Shown: piece by piece, positions 44,366 through 54,924 of the stretch
Layout: each line of letters starts with the position of its first letter
Position numbering within the stretch: the first letter of the stretch is position 1
Source of the DNA: Brevibacterium sp. 239c
GTDB taxonomy: Bacteria; Actinomycetota; Actinomycetes; Actinomycetales; Brevibacteriaceae
Length of the DNA stretch: 64,000 nucleotides
Direction of reading: 5' to 3'
Assembly (NCBI RefSeq): GCF_900169365.1
Contig: NZ_FXZH01000017.1
Location: 39,278 to 103,277, forward strand
The notes under the pieces: model-generated
Told to the model about the DNA's origin: nothing
What the model saw: only the letters and a program-made list of their open reading frames with translations
The model's database searches: none
Program-made: the position numbers and the translations under genes

Positions 44366-45787
44366 TCACACCGCTTCGAGAGCCTCCACGGGGCTGATCG
44401 ACGTTGCCGCGCGCGCCGGGGCACGACTGGCGGCGAGCACAGCCAGAAGCGAGCCGGCGACGACGGAGATGATTACCCACCAGGGCACGGACGGTGCGAA
44501 GATTCCGGTCAGCGGGGACAGCAGAGACAGCGCACCGATCCAGCCGAAGACGATGCCCAGAGGCACCGCGACCAGGCAGGCCGTCACGCTCAGCTGCATT
44601 CCTTCGGCCACAATCATGCGTCGCACCCGTCGCGGCGTCTGACCCAGCGCCATGAGCAGACCGATCTCCTGCGTGCGCTGTCGCACGGAGAGCATGAGTG
44701 CGTTGGCAACTCCGATGATGGCGATGATGACGGAGAAGAGGACCATCCCCAGGAAGAACAGCATCGTTTGGTCGATGATGGTCTTCAGCACAACTTCGAA
44801 GCCTCCCCACCCTTCGTCACCGAGCGATTCGGCGTACTCGAGCAGCTGGTCCCTGAACGTCGTCATGGCTGTGGCGAACATGACGATGAGAGTGATGCCG
44901 ATGACGAGACCGATGACCGTGCGTGCATTGCGGGTGGGGTGACGAGCGATCGTCGAGGCGGCCAGGCGTGAGGTTGCGGTGCGGCCGAGCAGCCACCCGG
45001 TGAGCGCCTGCAGCGGTGGGAGGATCCAAGGGTTGCCGACGATGACGCCGACGAACGTCAGCATCGCACCGAGTGCAACGAGCAGCACCCCCGCAGCACT
45101 GACCGTGTGCCCGCTGGCGGCGACGACACCGCTGATGAGAAGGGTGATCCCCATGGACAGCAGCATGAGTGCACCCGTCAATGCCCCCATCGATGCGCGC
45201 ACATCTTCTGGCCGGCGCTCGACCGCCTGCGAGGTGGCCTCGATCGGAGAGATGCCGGTGATGCGACGGGCACCCAGGTACGCGGAGAACCAGGTCACGA
45301 CGATGGTCGCGGCACCCGGCAGGAACATCATCGGAGTGAACAGCTTGGGCTCCTCGGTGATCCGAGCGCCGAGGTAGGCCGTCGTTGCCAGCGCGAGTGC
45401 AGTCGAGACGAGGACCGCGCCGATGGCGCTGGGGATCGAGACCAGCAGTCCCTCCACCGAGGCGGCTCGACGCAGCCGTGCAGACGAGGCGCCGATGAGC
45501 CTCAGCAGCGCCAGCTGGCGGCTGCGACCGGCGATGATGATGGAGAAGGTATTGGCGATGACGATGCTCGAGACGAACAGTGCGATGAGGAAGAAGACCA
45601 GCCCCACCGTTGTGAGCAGACCTTGAGCCGTGTCCGATTCCGCGATGATCTTCGCTGAAGACATCCAGGCTGTGAGGATCTCGATGCCCTGCATGATGAC
45701 AGTGCCGAAGAGGGCAGCGATGAAGACGACGAGGAAGCTGGGGGCGAACTGGCGCGGGTTGGTCCGGATCTCCCGCATCGGGTTCAT
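44366..45787 (-). CDS. ABC transporter permease, FtsX/MacB type
   Basis: 473 residues. Two copies of the FtsX-type core are visible: about residues 58-180 (VFFLIALFVSSIVIANTFSIIIAGRSRQLALLRLIGASSARLRR...) and 340-465 (MLFFLGMVLFSVIIAIIGVANALMLSVRQRTQEIGLLMALGQTPRRVRRMIVAEG), with further helices between. The predicted N-terminus lacks the usual first transmembrane segment plus periplasmic domain of full-length permeases (800+ residues), starting instead at MNPMREIRTNP, 13 residues before a helix. Cognate ATPase gene overlaps by four bases. Export of peptide or lipid is family inference. Confidence 0.85.
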   Translation of the reverse strand: MNPMREIRTNPRQFAPSFLVVFIAALFGTVIMQGIEILTAWMSSAKIIAESDTAQGLLTTVGLVFFLIALFVSSIVIANTFSIIIAGRSRQLALLRLIGASSARLRRAASVEGLLVSIPSAIGAVLVSTALALATTAYLGARITEEPKLFTPMMFLPGAATIVVTWFSAYLGARRITGISPIEATSQAVERRPEDVRASMGALTGALMLLSMGITLLISGVVAASGHTVSAAGVLLVALGAMLTFVGVIVGNPWILPPLQALTGWLLGRTATSRLAASTIARHPTRNARTVIGLVIGITLIVMFATAMTTFRDQLLEYAESLGDEGWGGFEVVLKTIIDQTMLFFLGMVLFSVIIAIIGVANALMLSVRQRTQEIGLLMALGQTPRRVRRMIVAEGMQLSVTACLVAVPLGIVFGWIGALSLLSPLTGIFAPSVPWWVIISVVAGSLLAVLAASRAPARAATSISPVEALEAV

Positions 45788-46569
45788 CGGCGCCCTCCAG
45801 CCTCGACGGCCTCGGCCTGCGCGTCCAGATCGAGCATCGTCTGCGCGATCGCTTCGGCACTGATCGTGTCATTGAGTTCGGAGACGGGCGTGCCGTCGGC
45901 GATGAACACGACGCGGTCGGCGTGGGCAGCCACAAGCGGATCATGGGTGACGAGGACAATCGACTGACCGAGCTCGCGAACGGCCTCGGACATGATGGCC
46001 ATGACTTCACGCCCCGATCGGCCGTCGAGGTTGCCGGTCGGTTCGTCGGCGAAGAGGATGTCCGGTCGGGTGGCCAGAGCACGGGCGATGGCCGTGCGCT
46101 GCTGCTGTCCGCCAGAGATCTCACCGGGCCGATGCTTCAGCCGGTTGTCCAGGCCGAGTCGCTTGATGATGCTGGAGATCCAGGCACGCTCGTCGGCATT
46201 GGGTTTGCGGTCGTCGAGCTCGAAGGGCAGCAGAATGTTCTCCCTGACCGTGAGGGTCGGCACCAGGTTGAACGCTTGGAACACGAAACCGATCCGCCGC
46301 CGCCGCAAGGTGGTCAGGTCGTCCTCATGCAATCCGGTGATGTCCCGTTCGCCGATGTGCACCGTGCCCGAGCTCGGACGATCGAGTCCGGCGAGAACGT
46401 GCATGAGAGTGGATTTGCCCGAACCCGAGGGGCCCATGATGGCCGTCAGCCGGGCGGGAGCGATATCGAGAGACACCTGGTTGAGAGCGACCAGCGCCGC
46501 CCCATCGGGATCAAAGACCTTCGAGACATCACGAAGTTGAGCGATGGGCATCGGTGAAGCTGTCGTCAT
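45784..46569 (-). CDS. ABC transporter ATP-binding protein, MacB/LolD type
   Basis: 261 residues. Walker A MGPSGSGKST, ABC signature ISGGQQQR, Walker B ILFADEPTGNLD and VLVTHDPLVA are intact, and the VLAGLDRPSSGTV and DITGLHEDDL pattern is the MacB/LolD subfamily that pairs with FtsX-type permeases. Overlaps the permease by four bases (ATGA), so the two form an export-type or mechanotransmission system. Confidence 0.94.
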   Translation of the reverse strand: MTTASPMPIAQLRDVSKVFDPDGAALVALNQVSLDIAPARLTAIMGPSGSGKSTLMHVLAGLDRPSSGTVHIGERDITGLHEDDLTTLRRRRIGFVFQAFNLVPTLTVRENILLPFELDDRKPNADERAWISSIIKRLGLDNRLKHRPGEISGGQQQRTAIARALATRPDILFADEPTGNLDGRSGREVMAIMSEAVRELGQSIVLVTHDPLVAAHADRVVFIADGTPVSELNDTISAEAIAQTMLDLDAQAEAVEAGGRR

Positions 46570-46777
46570 GGTGTCCCTACATTGTTGCGTAACACTGCCT
46601 CATCCAGACTAACGATCATCGACGGCAAGGAACATGGGTTCTGACTGACCAGTAGGTGTGAGCCGCCTGCATGCTCGGCCATCCGCGCAAGCCGCTGCCT
46701 TCGCGACCTGCGGATATGCCTAAGCGCTTCGGCGGGCTTCCAGATTGGGGTTATAGGTCAGATTGCAGGCATGAAAA

Positions 46778-46818
46778 ACACGTGTGGCCCGGAACAAAAC
46801 GTTCCGGGCCACACGTGT
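46778..46818 (-). terminator. Terminator of groES-groEL
   Basis: Perfect 18-base arms (46778-46795, 46801-46818) with loop AAAAC; on the minus strand it is followed by a TTTTT run. The rest of 46570-46864 holds no gene that I can see. Confidence 0.93.
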
Positions 46819-46864
46819 ATCAGTTCAACGCACTCGCTGCGCGCCGATGAGAATCAGATGGGAC

Positions 46865-48481
<1,617 letters not shown>

Positions 48482-48490
48482 TCAGGGGAT

Positions 48491-48784
48491 TCAGCCGATG
48501 ACGGCGAGCACGTCACGAGCCGAGAGCACGAGGAACTCTTCTCCTGCGTACTTGACTTCGGTGCCGCCGAACTTGGAGTAGATGACCTTGTCGCCAATGG
48601 CCACGTCGACTGGGACGCGGTTTCCGTTGTCAGCAACGCGGCCTGGGCCCACTGCGACAACTTCGCCTTCCTGAGGCTTTTCCTTGGCGGTTTCGGGAAT
48701 GACCAGACCACTGGCGGTAGTCTGCTCTGCTTCGACCTGACGGATGACAATCCGATCTTCGAGTGGCTTGATGGAGACCGACAT
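48491..48784 (-). CDS. groS: 10 kDa co-chaperonin GroES
   Basis: 97 residues from ATG 48784, GAGAGGG six bases upstream. [27 protein letters not shown] start, the mobile loop region and [36 protein letters not shown] end are standard. Cap of the GroEL chamber. Confidence 0.98.
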   Translation of the reverse strand: MSVSIKPLEDRIVIRQVEAEQTTASGLVIPETAKEKPQEGEVVAVGPGRVADNGNRVPVDVAIGDKVIYSKFGGTEVKYAGEEFLVLSARDVLAVIG

Positions 48785-48896
48785 ATCGGGCCCTCTCCCT
48801 TCGCTGGGGTTCAATTCTTCTTTGAGTCAGACGGCGGCGTGTGCCATGATCCCCTCGTCGTCGCGGGTGCCGAGTGGATCGACCGTCTCATTAAAA

Positions 48897-48923
48897 CTGG
48901 CACTCGCTGAGTGCTAGTGCTAA
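48897..48923 (-). promoter_or_regulatory. CIRCE operator 1 (HrcA site)
   Basis: Minus strand TTAGCACTA-N9-GAGTGCCAG, two mismatches to the TTAGCACTC-N9-GAGTGCTAA consensus. Closest to groES. Confidence 0.8.
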
Positions 48924-48941
48924 TTCGACTTTAGAACGCTC

Positions 48942-48968
48942 TTAGCACTCGGTCAACTCGAGTGCCAA
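48942..48968. promoter_or_regulatory. CIRCE operator 2 (HrcA site)
   Basis: TTAGCACTC-GGTCAACTC-GAGTGCCAA, one mismatch to consensus. Eighteen bases separate it from operator 1. Confidence 0.93.
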
Positions 48969-49006
48969 GGATTGTCCACGCTCTGGGCGAAACCCCAGGA
49001 AAGGTA

Positions 49007-49112
49007 CCCGGAGGCGGTGCTGTAGGCGGCCCGAACGCGGCCCTGTAGGCGGCCCGAACGCGGCCCTGTCGGCGGCCCGGAGGCGGTGCTGTAGGCGGCC
49101 CGGAGGCGGCTC
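49007..49112. repeat. 23-bp tandem repeat, about 4.6 copies
   Basis: Units start at 49021, 49044, 49067 and 49090, preceded by a partial copy from 49007; core TGTAGGCGGCCCG. Between the groESL operators and the rpf terminator; no gene there. Confidence 0.9.
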
Positions 49113-49173
49113 GAAGGTCATGCGGTTCCACATGCTGCGAGCACACTTCCAGCAGATCTCTAGCGCCACGTGA

Positions 49174-49224
49174 ATGCGCAGTACGGACTCGGGAGATCAA
49201 CTCCCGAGTCCGTACTGCGCATTG
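49174..49224 (-). terminator. Hairpin downstream of rpf, 23-bp perfect stem
   Basis: Arms 49174-49196 and 49202-49224 are perfectly complementary, loop ATCAA. It starts 52 bp after the rpf stop; no T-run follows, as often in actinobacterial terminators. Confidence 0.75.
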
Positions 49225-49276
49225 TCTAGTTCAGCTCATGTGCCGATCGCTTCAGATCAGCGATTGCGCTCTGAGA

Positions 49277-50506
49277 TCAGGCGCACTGCCACTGCCCCCA
49301 GCCTTCTTGAGCCTGCAGCTTCTTGGCACGCTGGAACTGCTCCTGCGGGCTGGCGTCCGAGGGATTGCCGCTGCCGCCCATGGAGTGCCAGGTCTGAGGC
49401 AGGAACTGGAAGAGACCGAAGTGAGTGCCGTTCGAGGCCTTCGGGTCGAAGTTCGATTCGCACTCAACGACCGAGTACCACTTCGATCCCGGCCCACCGA
49501 GCATGTCCTTGATCTCCTGGGTGCTCATGTTGCCACTGCTGGAGCCCGAGTCACCGCCGCCGGTGCTCTTGTCACCATCGTCGGAGCCGCCCGAACCGTT
49601 GTCACCGGTTCCGGCATCCGATCCGCTGCTGGAATCGTCTGGCTTCTCAGCTGGAGCTTCCTTCTTCTTGGTGCCCTGGATGACGACCTTGGTCTTGGGC
49701 TCGGAGAGGACCTTCTCGCTCTTCTTCTCCTTCTTCACCTCATCGCCATTAACGGTCTTGACCTTGTAGGAGACCTGCTTCTGGCCTTCCTTGCCTTCGT
49801 CCTCGACCTTCGTCTCACCCACGTAGAGGGAGTCCGACTTCTTGGTCTCGGTCTTGGGCTTGATGGCCTGCTTTTCCTTGACGGTGTCGTTCTTCACACG
49901 GTTCACGGTGAGAACCTGGCCGTCGGAGACTTTGGAGCTGAGGGGGACGGACATGAAGTCGTCCTTGTCCAGCTTCAGCTTGGTTTCAGCGAGGGCTTCC
50001 TTGGCGGTGCCCGCTGCGGCCGAGACCTTGTGATCCTTGCCGTCGGCAACGATTGTGAGGTCCTTGGCGGTCGTCACATCGATGTCGTTGCCTTCATCTT
50101 TGAGCTTCTGATTCGGCTTCGCGCTGAGGTCGGCGCCCTTAGCGTCCACACCGAGGTCGGCCAATGCCTGACCAACAGTGTTCGCGTGCGTCACCTCGTC
50201 GCTCTTCTTGCCGTCCACAGACAGTGAAAGTTCCTTCGCGGTGTTGACGGTGATCGTCATATCCCGCGATATCTTCTTGTTCACGCCTGGTTTGATCTGA
50301 TCGCGCTTCTCGATGTCGAGGTCGCGGCTGTCGAGGACATCCCCCACGGTGCCACCGAAGGTCCGAACTTCCTCGGACTGACCATTGACATCCAAGGTCA
50401 CTGGCTTGTTCATGGTTACCACGGCGCCCGTGCCACCCACGAGTCCGGTAATCACAACCGCCTGTGCAGCAATCTGCACTTTGCGGTTCTTAAGAAAATC
50501 AATCAC
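49277..50506 (-). CDS. rpfB: Resuscitation-promoting factor, RpfB type
   Basis: 409 residues. N-terminal signal anchor (VQIAAQAVVITGLVGGTGAVV), three DUF348 repeats (about 33-205: VTLDVNGQSEEVRTFGGTVGDVL, ITVNTAKELSLSVDGKKSDEVT, DLTIVADGKDHKVSAAAGT), a G5 domain (about 215-290, ending KTKVVIQGTKK), a Gly/Ser/Asp linker and a C-terminal lysozyme-like domain (about 335-409: WYSVVECESNFDPKASNGTHFGLFQF, catalytic Glu in CESNF). Cleaves peptidoglycan and stimulates growth of dormant cells. Follows metG and tatD in the same direction, as in mycobacteria, where ksgA comes next; here groES-groEL comes next instead. Confidence 0.93.
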   Translation of the reverse strand: MIDFLKNRKVQIAAQAVVITGLVGGTGAVVTMNKPVTLDVNGQSEEVRTFGGTVGDVLDSRDLDIEKRDQIKPGVNKKISRDMTITVNTAKELSLSVDGKKSDEVTHANTVGQALADLGVDAKGADLSAKPNQKLKDEGNDIDVTTAKDLTIVADGKDHKVSAAAGTAKEALAETKLKLDKDDFMSVPLSSKVSDGQVLTVNRVKNDTVKEKQAIKPKTETKKSDSLYVGETKVEDEGKEGQKQVSYKVKTVNGDEVKKEKKSEKVLSEPKTKVVIQGTKKKEAPAEKPDDSSSGSDAGTGDNGSGGSDDGDKSTGGGDSGSSSGNMSTQEIKDMLGGPGSKWYSVVECESNFDPKASNGTHFGLFQFLPQTWHSMGGSGNPSDASPQEQFQRAKKLQAQEGWGQWQCA

Positions 50507-50738
50507 AAAAATATCCCTGGGGCAGAGGTCATCAACTCATCCACTGTAACCGATTCGTTACAAGTTACGCAAAACATTACAAACATGTAACGGCGAGGGC
50601 CCGTAAGCTGGCCCTCTGACCAGGACTTCCCCGTGTTTCCGGGCTTCGTCACAATCGTGACATTCGCCCTCCGAGGTGGCCAATCAAACGTCAGACTCAC
50701 CCCCGCCGAGGTTGTCTTTCAGTCCCAGCAGCTGCAGT
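50507..50738. other. rpf upstream region with TGTAAC repeats
   Basis: 230 bp without a gene. GTAACCGATTCGTTAC at 50537-50552 is an inverted repeat, and GTTAC or TGTAAC recurs at 50561 and 50586, so some regulator with GTTAC half-sites is likely. No known riboswitch was recognised. Confidence 0.4.
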
Positions 50739-51659
50739 TCAGTCCCAGCTGCCGAGTGCGGTCTCTGCGTTCTTCCACACTGCCGCGCAGAGCTCGCCTT
50801 CATCCATACCGCGCACCTCGGCGAGTTTGCGTGCCGTGACTGCGGCCAAGTACGGACCGCCTGGCTTACCGCGATGCGGGTGCGGGGTGAGGAATGGAGC
50901 ATCGGTCTCGGTCAGCAGCAGTTCAAGTGGTGCTGCAGCTGCGGCACGGCGGAGTTCATCCGCGTTCTTGAACGTGAGGTTCCCGGCAAACGACATAAAG
51001 TAACCGGCAGCGGCGCATTCCCGGGCCATCGACTCGTCGCCGGAAAAGCAGTGGAAGATGGTGACCTCGGGAGCACCTTCCTCCTTGAGGATGCGCAGCA
51101 CATCGGCGTGGGCCTCACGATCGTGGATCTGCAGGGCCTTGCCCGTGCGTTTGGCGATCTCGATGTGAGCGCGGAAGGAGCGCTGCTGGTCGGCGACACC
51201 CTCTTCACCGGTGCGGAAGTAGTCGAGTCCGGTCTCCCCCACCACGCGCATGCGGTCGTTGGAGGTCACGAGTGACTCGATCTCGGTGAGTGCGTCGTCG
51301 AGCATTCCTCGCTCGGCCAACCTCGGCGCCTCGTTCGGGTGCAGTGCAGCACCGCCGAGCATCCACGAGCGACCATCTTGTGATTGCTGCGTGACCAGCT
51401 CGGTCGTCCACCGTGCGGCCGGGAGGTCGCAGCCGATCTGGACGATGCGCTGGACGCCCGCCGACTGGGCGGTGTCGAAGAAGAAGTCGAGGCTCGGGAA
51501 CTCTTCGTCCTTGTCAGGCCTGACTTCGGGCTCGGGTTCGCCCGCACCCAAGGGCAGTCGCACACCCGTGCAGATGTCGAGATGCGTGTGGGTGTCGACG
51601 ACCGGGTGGGCAAGTGGTTCAGGCACCGGAGGATAGGTTCCGGCGGCGCGTGAAGCCAT
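50739..51659 (-). CDS. tatD: TatD-family metal-dependent hydrolase (DNase)
   Basis: 306 residues. Metal-binding HTH (residues 24-26 in VVDTHTHLD), GETGLDYFRTGEEGVADQQ, HDREAHADVL, IFHCFSGDESMA and LLLTETDAPFLTPHPHRGKPG. About 50 residues longer than E. coli TatD owing to the N-terminal segment and a loop (residues 35-60). Its ATG overlaps the metG stop (TAATG). Confidence 0.95.
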   Translation of the reverse strand: MASRAAGTYPPVPEPLAHPVVDTHTHLDICTGVRLPLGAGEPEPEVRPDKDEEFPSLDFFFDTAQSAGVQRIVQIGCDLPAARWTTELVTQQSQDGRSWMLGGAALHPNEAPRLAERGMLDDALTEIESLVTSNDRMRVVGETGLDYFRTGEEGVADQQRSFRAHIEIAKRTGKALQIHDREAHADVLRILKEEGAPEVTIFHCFSGDESMARECAAAGYFMSFAGNLTFKNADELRRAAAAAPLELLLTETDAPFLTPHPHRGKPGGPYLAAVTARKLAEVRGMDEGELCAAVWKNAETALGSWD

Positions 51660-53374
51660 TATTCGGTCTCCTCCACGAACTTTGGGAACACCGGGACCGG
51701 CTTAGGCAGTGGGGTGCCAGGCTCCAGTGGGAAGTCGATCGCGGCGAACGAACGAGGATCCACCTCGGCGGCATTGACACCGTTCTCGGCCGACGCCGCG
51801 GCCATCGGTGCGATTCCTGCCGCTGCGGCAGCGGCACCTGCGGCGACGCCGACTCCGGCACCTACGGTCACAGGGGCCATCGCCTCGGCGCCGGTACCGT
51901 TGTCCGTCGCCGTCGGAAGCACCTTCGCGCCGGCCCCACCAACACCTTCTTCGACGCCGAGGAGATCGAGGATCTGGCCGGCGGAATCGGGCATGACGGG
52001 CTGGATGAGGATCGAGATGATGCGCACGACCTCGATCGTCACCCACAGCACGGTGGCCATGCGATCTGGATCGGTCTTCTTCAGCTTCCAGGGTTCCTGG
52101 GCGGAGAAGTAGCGGTTGGCCTCGGACAGGACCTTCCAGCAGGCCTCGACGTAGAGGTGGAGTGCCTGGGTGTCGACGTGGCGCCGAGCGGTCTCGGGGA
52201 CGGCGCGGGCCAACGCGAGGAGCGCTTCGTCTTCTTCAGTGAGGTCACCGGGCTGTGGAACCTGTGCGTCGCAGTTCTTCGCGATCATCGACAGCGAGCG
52301 CTGGGCGAGGTTGCCGTACTCGTTGGCGAGGTCGGAGTTCTTGCGGGTGATGATCGAGTCCTTCGTGTAGGACCCGTCATTGCCGTAGGAGAACTCGCGG
52401 AAGAGGAAGAAACGCAGGGTGTCGAGGCCGAATGCGTCGACGAGGTCGATGGGATCGACGACGTTGCCAACGGACTTCGACATCTTCTCACCGGCGTTGA
52501 AGAGGAAGCCGTGGGCGTGGACGCGCCCCGGCAGCTCGATGCCGGCGCTCATCAGGAACGCGGGCCAGTAGACGCTGTGGAAGCGGATGATGTCCTTGCC
52601 GATGATGTGCACGTCGGCGGGCCACCACTTGTCCAGGCGCTCCTGGTCATCGGGATATCCGGCGGCGGTGAGGTAGTTCGTCAGGGCGTCGATCCACACG
52701 TACATGACGTGCTTCTCGTTGCCGGGCACCGGCACACCCCAGTCGAAGGTGGTGCGCGAGACCGAGAGGTCCTTCAGGCCAGAGGCGACGAACGAAGCGA
52801 CCTCGTTGCGGCGGGAGTCCGGGCCGAGGAATTCCGGGTGGGTCTCGTACAGGTCGAGCAGCTTGTCCTGGTACTTCGAGAGGCGGAAGAAGTAGGACTC
52901 CTCTTCCGTCCAGGTCACCTCGGTGCGGGTCTCGGTCGAGAGGCGGACGCCGTCGACGACCTCGGTCTCGTCCTGCGTGTAGAAAGCCTCGTCGCGGACG
53001 GAGTACCAGCCGGCGTAGGTGTCGAGGTAGATGTCGCCAGCCTCTTCGAGCTTGCGCCAGATCGCCTTGGACGCTTCGTAGTGGTCCTCGTCGGTGGTGC
53101 GGATGAAGCGGTCGAACGTGGAGCCGAGCGCGAGCTGGGTGTCGCGGAAGTTCTTCGCGTTGTCGTCGGCGAGCTGCTTGGGCGTAATGCCGAGCTTGTT
53201 CGCCGCCTGCAGCATCTTCAGACCATGCTCATCGGTGCCGGTTGCAAAGAACACCTCGTGATTGTCGAGGCGCTTGAACCGCGCGATCGTATCGGCCGCA
53301 ATGTACTCATATGCGTGACCGATGTGGATGGCCCCATTGGGGTAAGCGATAGCTGTCGTCAAGTAATAACCCAT
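51659..53374 (-). CDS. metG: Methionyl-tRNA synthetase with Ala-rich insertion
   Basis: 571 residues. HIGH is residues 17-20 ([10 protein letters not shown]), KMSKS about 297-301 ([12 protein letters not shown]). No zinc knuckle of the E. coli type was seen. The anticodon-binding helices follow, and near residues 475-545 the C-terminal part contains a low-complexity block of Ala/Gly/Val/Thr ([20 protein letters not shown]) that splits the last conserved segment ([11 protein letters not shown] ... [18 protein letters not shown]). This insertion is not family sequence. Gene order metG-tatD-rpf. Confidence 0.96.
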   Translation of the reverse strand: MGYYLTTAIAYPNGAIHIGHAYEYIAADTIARFKRLDNHEVFFATGTDEHGLKMLQAANKLGITPKQLADDNAKNFRDTQLALGSTFDRFIRTTDEDHYEASKAIWRKLEEAGDIYLDTYAGWYSVRDEAFYTQDETEVVDGVRLSTETRTEVTWTEEESYFFRLSKYQDKLLDLYETHPEFLGPDSRRNEVASFVASGLKDLSVSRTTFDWGVPVPGNEKHVMYVWIDALTNYLTAAGYPDDQERLDKWWPADVHIIGKDIIRFHSVYWPAFLMSAGIELPGRVHAHGFLFNAGEKMSKSVGNVVDPIDLVDAFGLDTLRFFLFREFSYGNDGSYTKDSIITRKNSDLANEYGNLAQRSLSMIAKNCDAQVPQPGDLTEEDEALLALARAVPETARRHVDTQALHLYVEACWKVLSEANRYFSAQEPWKLKKTDPDRMATVLWVTIEVVRIISILIQPVMPDSAGQILDLLGVEEGVGGAGAKVLPTATDNGTGAEAMAPVTVGAGVGVAAGAAAAAAGIAPMAAASAENGVNAAEVDPRSFAAIDFPLEPGTPLPKPVPVFPKFVEETE

Positions 53375-53476
53375 AGGTCACACAGTCTAAGGGACGCCGC
53401 GGCGTGGGCGCGCACGGGTGCGGAGGGTGTGGGTGGGTGGGAGAGGTGCGGAGCGAGCCGTCGAGGTGGAAACGAC

Positions 53477-53530
53477 TCAGGTTGCGGAAGAGTACATAGG
53501 TTGCAACCCGTGTACTGTTCCGCAACCTGA
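53477..53530. repeat. Palindrome 1, 54 bp (imperfect)
   Basis: Starts TCAGGTTGCGGAA and ends TTCCGCAACCTGA; centre GGTTGCAACC; three mismatched pairs. Lies 65 bp after the stop of the AbiEi-like gene and 100 bp upstream of metG. Same sequence family as the palindrome at 54828-54885. Confidence 0.92.
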
Positions 53531-53594
53531 CTACTGGCGCGGACAGCTACTCCGGTTCCCAGACAATCGAGCACTTGAATCGTCAGGCGGGTGT

Positions 53595-54656
53595 TCAGAC
53601 CACGAGCTTGTTGCAGCAAAATCCACGGAGCTCTGGCGCTTGGCTGAAAAGCTTGTTGGCGAAAGTACCGAGGCTGAGAATCTCATTGAACCTAAAGCGA
53701 ACGACCTTGTACCCCATCGCCAACAGCCGATTATGTTGGTGACTTTCCTTCTTCATTCGGTCGAATCCGGCATCTACGTACTTCTGGGTCCCGTCGACAT
53801 AGAGCACCACTTTCGTCGCTCTGTGGAAGAAATCCAAGCGGGTCAGCAGCCGGTGGCCGTCGAAGATATCGATCTGCTGACTGAAGTCTCGTAAGCCCAG
53901 CTGGTGCAGGTTCAGAGAAGCACGGCTTTCCGCATAGCTTTCGGAAAAGGGGCTGATCGCTGAAGTGAGCGTTCGTGCTTGGATCTTCCCCGTTGCCAAC
54001 CGTCCTATTGTCGGCGCGAACAGTTCATCCACAGCATCCGGAACTCGAGTCAGTGCATCTCTCGGATACCCGAAGCTGAAGATTGACTCTTCGTCGGAGC
54101 CGAACATATGTTCTCGAAGGACCTGCTCGAGTGCGACGAATCCGGAGGCCGGCCCCAGTGTCCGGATCAGATCCACCGCCGTTCGCGCAGCTGTCGTCAC
54201 TGCCAATCCGCTGACGATCTGTTTATCTGCACCCACTAGAGTCCGTCGCGATCGAATCAGCTCCCGACTGCTTGAATTGGCTTTCGGATGGCTCACCGTC
54301 ACCGGGCCGTCGGTCACGTCGAACAATTTGATCTTGTGCAACCGAGCTGCTGAGACTCCGCAGATCACGTCATCGTTGCGATAGTGCGGATAGTGAAGAG
54401 TTCTCAAACGGGCAAGGTGGTCGAGATAGCGACGACGATGCGATTTCTCCTTATGCAGGCTCTGTTCGTGGTAGCGCATCCACTCACTGTCGGTTCCGAA
54501 TACTGCTATCGCCGAGTGCTTTGGATCCTTACACTGCCTTATAACCGAATACACTCCTCGACAGATCTTCACCAGGCAGCAATTCTTCGCGCCTCTGATC
54601 AGTGTCGTGTTGACACCAGCGGCTGCGAGATCGTCGTAGCAAACAATGTTATACAT
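53595..54656 (-). CDS. AbiEi-like antitoxin-domain protein with DUF559-type C-terminus
   Basis: 353 residues. The N-terminus (about 1-50: YDDLAAAGVNTTLIRGAKNCCLVKICRGVYSV) is the winged-helix of AbiEi-type antitoxins; a middle part has AARTAVDLIRTLG as in this family, and the C-terminal 90 residues (VVLYVDGTQKYVDAGFDRMKKE, RLLAMGYKVVRFRFNEILS) resemble the Vsr/DUF559 endonuclease fold (Asp and Glu/Lys pattern not clean). Many actinobacteria have such proteins without a partner toxin, and none is adjacent here. Lower GC and more A/T-ending codons than its neighbours. Flanked on both sides by related palindromes. The GGAGG is 13 bases from the ATG. Confidence 0.75.
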   Translation of the reverse strand: MYNIVCYDDLAAAGVNTTLIRGAKNCCLVKICRGVYSVIRQCKDPKHSAIAVFGTDSEWMRYHEQSLHKEKSHRRRYLDHLARLRTLHYPHYRNDDVICGVSAARLHKIKLFDVTDGPVTVSHPKANSSSRELIRSRRTLVGADKQIVSGLAVTTAARTAVDLIRTLGPASGFVALEQVLREHMFGSDEESIFSFGYPRDALTRVPDAVDELFAPTIGRLATGKIQARTLTSAISPFSESYAESRASLNLHQLGLRDFSQQIDIFDGHRLLTRLDFFHRATKVVLYVDGTQKYVDAGFDRMKKESHQHNRLLAMGYKVVRFRFNEILSLGTFANKLFSQAPELRGFCCNKLVV

Positions 54657-54827
54657 GTCCGCATAATGTCCTCCGCACCGTTGCGATTACGAGCCTCGGA
54701 CAACACCCTGTGCACAACTGGTCAGCGTCCACAGGCTGACTACGTCTAAGTCGACGGGTTGTCCCCAGGAGTCAGACTTGAGCCAATCGCACCTCGCCGG
54801 GAGTCTGCACGGAACTAGTCGATGACG

Positions 54828-54885
54828 CCTCAGGTTGCGGAACAATACATGGGTTGCAACCCATGTATTGTTCCGCAACCTGAGG
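54828..54885. repeat. Palindrome 2, 58 bp (perfect)
   Basis: Two 29-base arms that are exact reverse complements, no loop, centre between 54856 and 54857 (GGGTTG|CAACCC). Outer 13 bases of each arm (CAGGTTGCGGAAC) are shared with palindrome 1. It sits after the rsmI stop (54925) and upstream of the AbiEi-like gene. Confidence 0.95.
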
Positions 54886-54924
54886 AGCGACAGTTGAGCT
54901 CCGGCGCCCGAAGCCCCGGTCCTC

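Noticed and set aside
49007..49112. Possible CRISPR array
   Set aside because: Units are contiguous without unique spacers and no cas gene is near.
54384..54749. Plus-strand 121-codon frame as partner toxin of the AbiEi-like protein
   Set aside because: It is antisense to the AbiEi-like gene, with no nucleotidyltransferase motif of AbiEii.
53477..54885. Insertion sequence or transposon
   Set aside because: No transposase, integrase or clear target-site duplication; I report only palindromes and cargo-like gene.
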